Assembly: GCA_936432065.2 (NCBI GenBank)
Contig: OW386287.2
Span: 90,377,688-90,441,687, forward strand
Reading direction: 5' to 3'
DNA length: 64,000 nucleotides
DNA from: Rutpela maculata
Lineage: Eukaryota; Arthropoda; Insecta; Coleoptera; Cerambycidae
Shown in pieces: positions 63,011 through 64,000 of this stretch; the stretch's first letter is position 1, and each line of letters starts with the position of its first letter. The notes beneath the pieces were generated by a model that had not been told where the DNA came from, made no database searches, and saw nothing but the letters and a program-made list of their open reading frames with translations. The position numbers and the translations under genes are program-made.

Positions 63011-64000
63011 CTACAAACGTCAATTGAATGCTGATCCTGTTCAACGTTGCCGAGTCGCCTTGTACACTATTGGCTTGGGATTACTGACGTATAAAGCGCG
63101 TTACGGATAATCGTTTAAACTGGACTTGTAAATAGGTGATTTTAATTATTTTTTTCTGGCTCTAATCTGCATCAAAATAAAAAGTGAAAAAATACGGGTA
63201 TTTTAATTTTTCATAAAATTTATGATTCTGCAACAAAATAAATATGCTGAAAAGGCCCATATTGATTAAAATATAACAAAATACAATAAGGTACAATAAA
63301 TAATATGCTTTTTTATAAGCATAGCTCTTAAATTTGTTTAAATCTTTCAGCGGATTTTAATGTATCTGGAGGTTTATTGTATACTCTCAAGCAGCCCAAT
63401 TAGTTAGTTTTAACAGTTTAAAATGACAATGACCTGAGATAGTCAATATAATGTAATTGCAACTGTTATCATCAACTTTTAATGCATATACTTAATAGTC
63501 ACCGGTAAGATCTTGGACTATTCAAGTATGCTGCTTCGCTCTAATGGACTGGTACTCCAGTATGCAATATGCTAAAAATATTCCAATATGTAAATAAAGC
63601 ACCCCATGTCAACCATACCGGAAATTCCATATTACTTTTGCGCTTGATTTAAAAGTTGAAAATGGCAGGACAGCTGAGGTTTTTTGAAACAGCAGTACAA
63701 AGATTGTTATTAGTGATGAAACTATTGTTAACACTGTCATAATCGTTGACTATTAATAATTAATTATTTTACGGTAATTCATTAAACTTTATTATGCAGT
63801 TGTAATCACATTTGAATTAAAATTATAATTTATTCGAACAGATTCTACTAGAAGTGAAACTCTCCCTTTCTTTCAGCCTACAGAATTTAAGCCACTTAAC
63901 TCGAGTCGCCAGATCCTTTGGAAAACTAAAATACAAGTTAATTATTCACGTTGGTAATAAAATGTTAGGGGTACTTTCACATGAAATGACACGTTCTTTT
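63011..64000. other. Window end, intron, no feature
   Basis: AT-rich DNA. The T-rich tract and TTTCAG at 63865-63875 look like an acceptor, but the following frame in the phase needed for perlecan stops after three codons, so I do not call an exon. Confidence 0.5.

Noticed and set aside
51497..63095. Weak inverted similarity (GTAATCCCA, CCAAT, AAGG words) near 51500 and 63060 as TIRs of the ISL2EU-type element
   Set aside because: Too short and gapped to support the ends. It needs alignment with other copies.
63876..63960. Possible next perlecan exon after TTTCAG
   Set aside because: In the required phase it meets a stop after three codons and shows no Ig features.

Overview
The window looks like nuclear DNA of an insect or other arthropod with a TE-rich, large-intron genome (a beetle or hemipteran would fit, but I cannot name the species). 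It is AT-rich, has spliced Ig-domain exons on the + strand with consensus GT/AG sites, and is crowded with nested eukaryotic transposons. There are no prokaryotic operons, ribosome binding sites or CRISPR arrays. One host gene runs through it: ten exons between 1919 and 51118 join in a continuous reading frame (about 720 codons) and encode seven complete immunoglobulin domains plus the start of an eighth. The style of the repeats and their linkers best fits perlecan (basement-membrane heparan sulfate proteoglycan, Drosophila trol). Only about 3% of the window is host coding sequence. The gene is incomplete at both ends. || Layout. 1-1918: intron with a LINE RNase H relic. 2222-6639: intron holding a TA-flanked DNA transposon (3341-6290) with remains of a CXC (TSO1-like) protein. 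6786-19405: a 12.6 kb intron that is almost entirely nested transposons, including a long-TIR element (6869-9408), two palindrome-filled MITEs, and a multi-level nest at 12401-18816 (foldback > GACGTCA element > LINE and an 8-bp-TSD element that splits a tRNA-like sequence). 19581-27031: hAT MITE, then a LINE split by a 3.8 kb DNA transposon with a 7-bp TSD. 27032-30665: five Ig exons at close spacing. 30666-45261: a 14.6 kb intron in which one old LINE was hit by two copies of the same TA-TSD MITE, each of which was hit by another LINE (one nearly intact). 45262-51118: the last three exons, with MITEs between them. 51119-64000: most likely the next intron, occupied by a large ISL2EU/IS4EU-type DNA transposon. 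|| The ISL2EU-type element is the most notable system. It has two convergent spliced genes: on + a SWIM zinc finger/YqaJ-type exonuclease (51667-58714), and on - an intact THAP-finger DDE transposase (62544-60865, 543 aa). The nuclease gene is broken by a full-length Jockey-like retrotransposon with intact ORF1 and ORF2, flanked by a perfect 15-bp target duplication, and also carries a one-base frameshift in an A9 run. Transposase and nuclease are presumably the two working parts of the mobile element, and here only the transposase stays open. A second notable pattern is a set of short elements with 2-bp target duplications, three of them sharing CCCARnyAGC-like ends, each packed with its own short palindrome (GGATATCC-like, AGATATCT-like, TGACGTCA or GTAAAATTAC).
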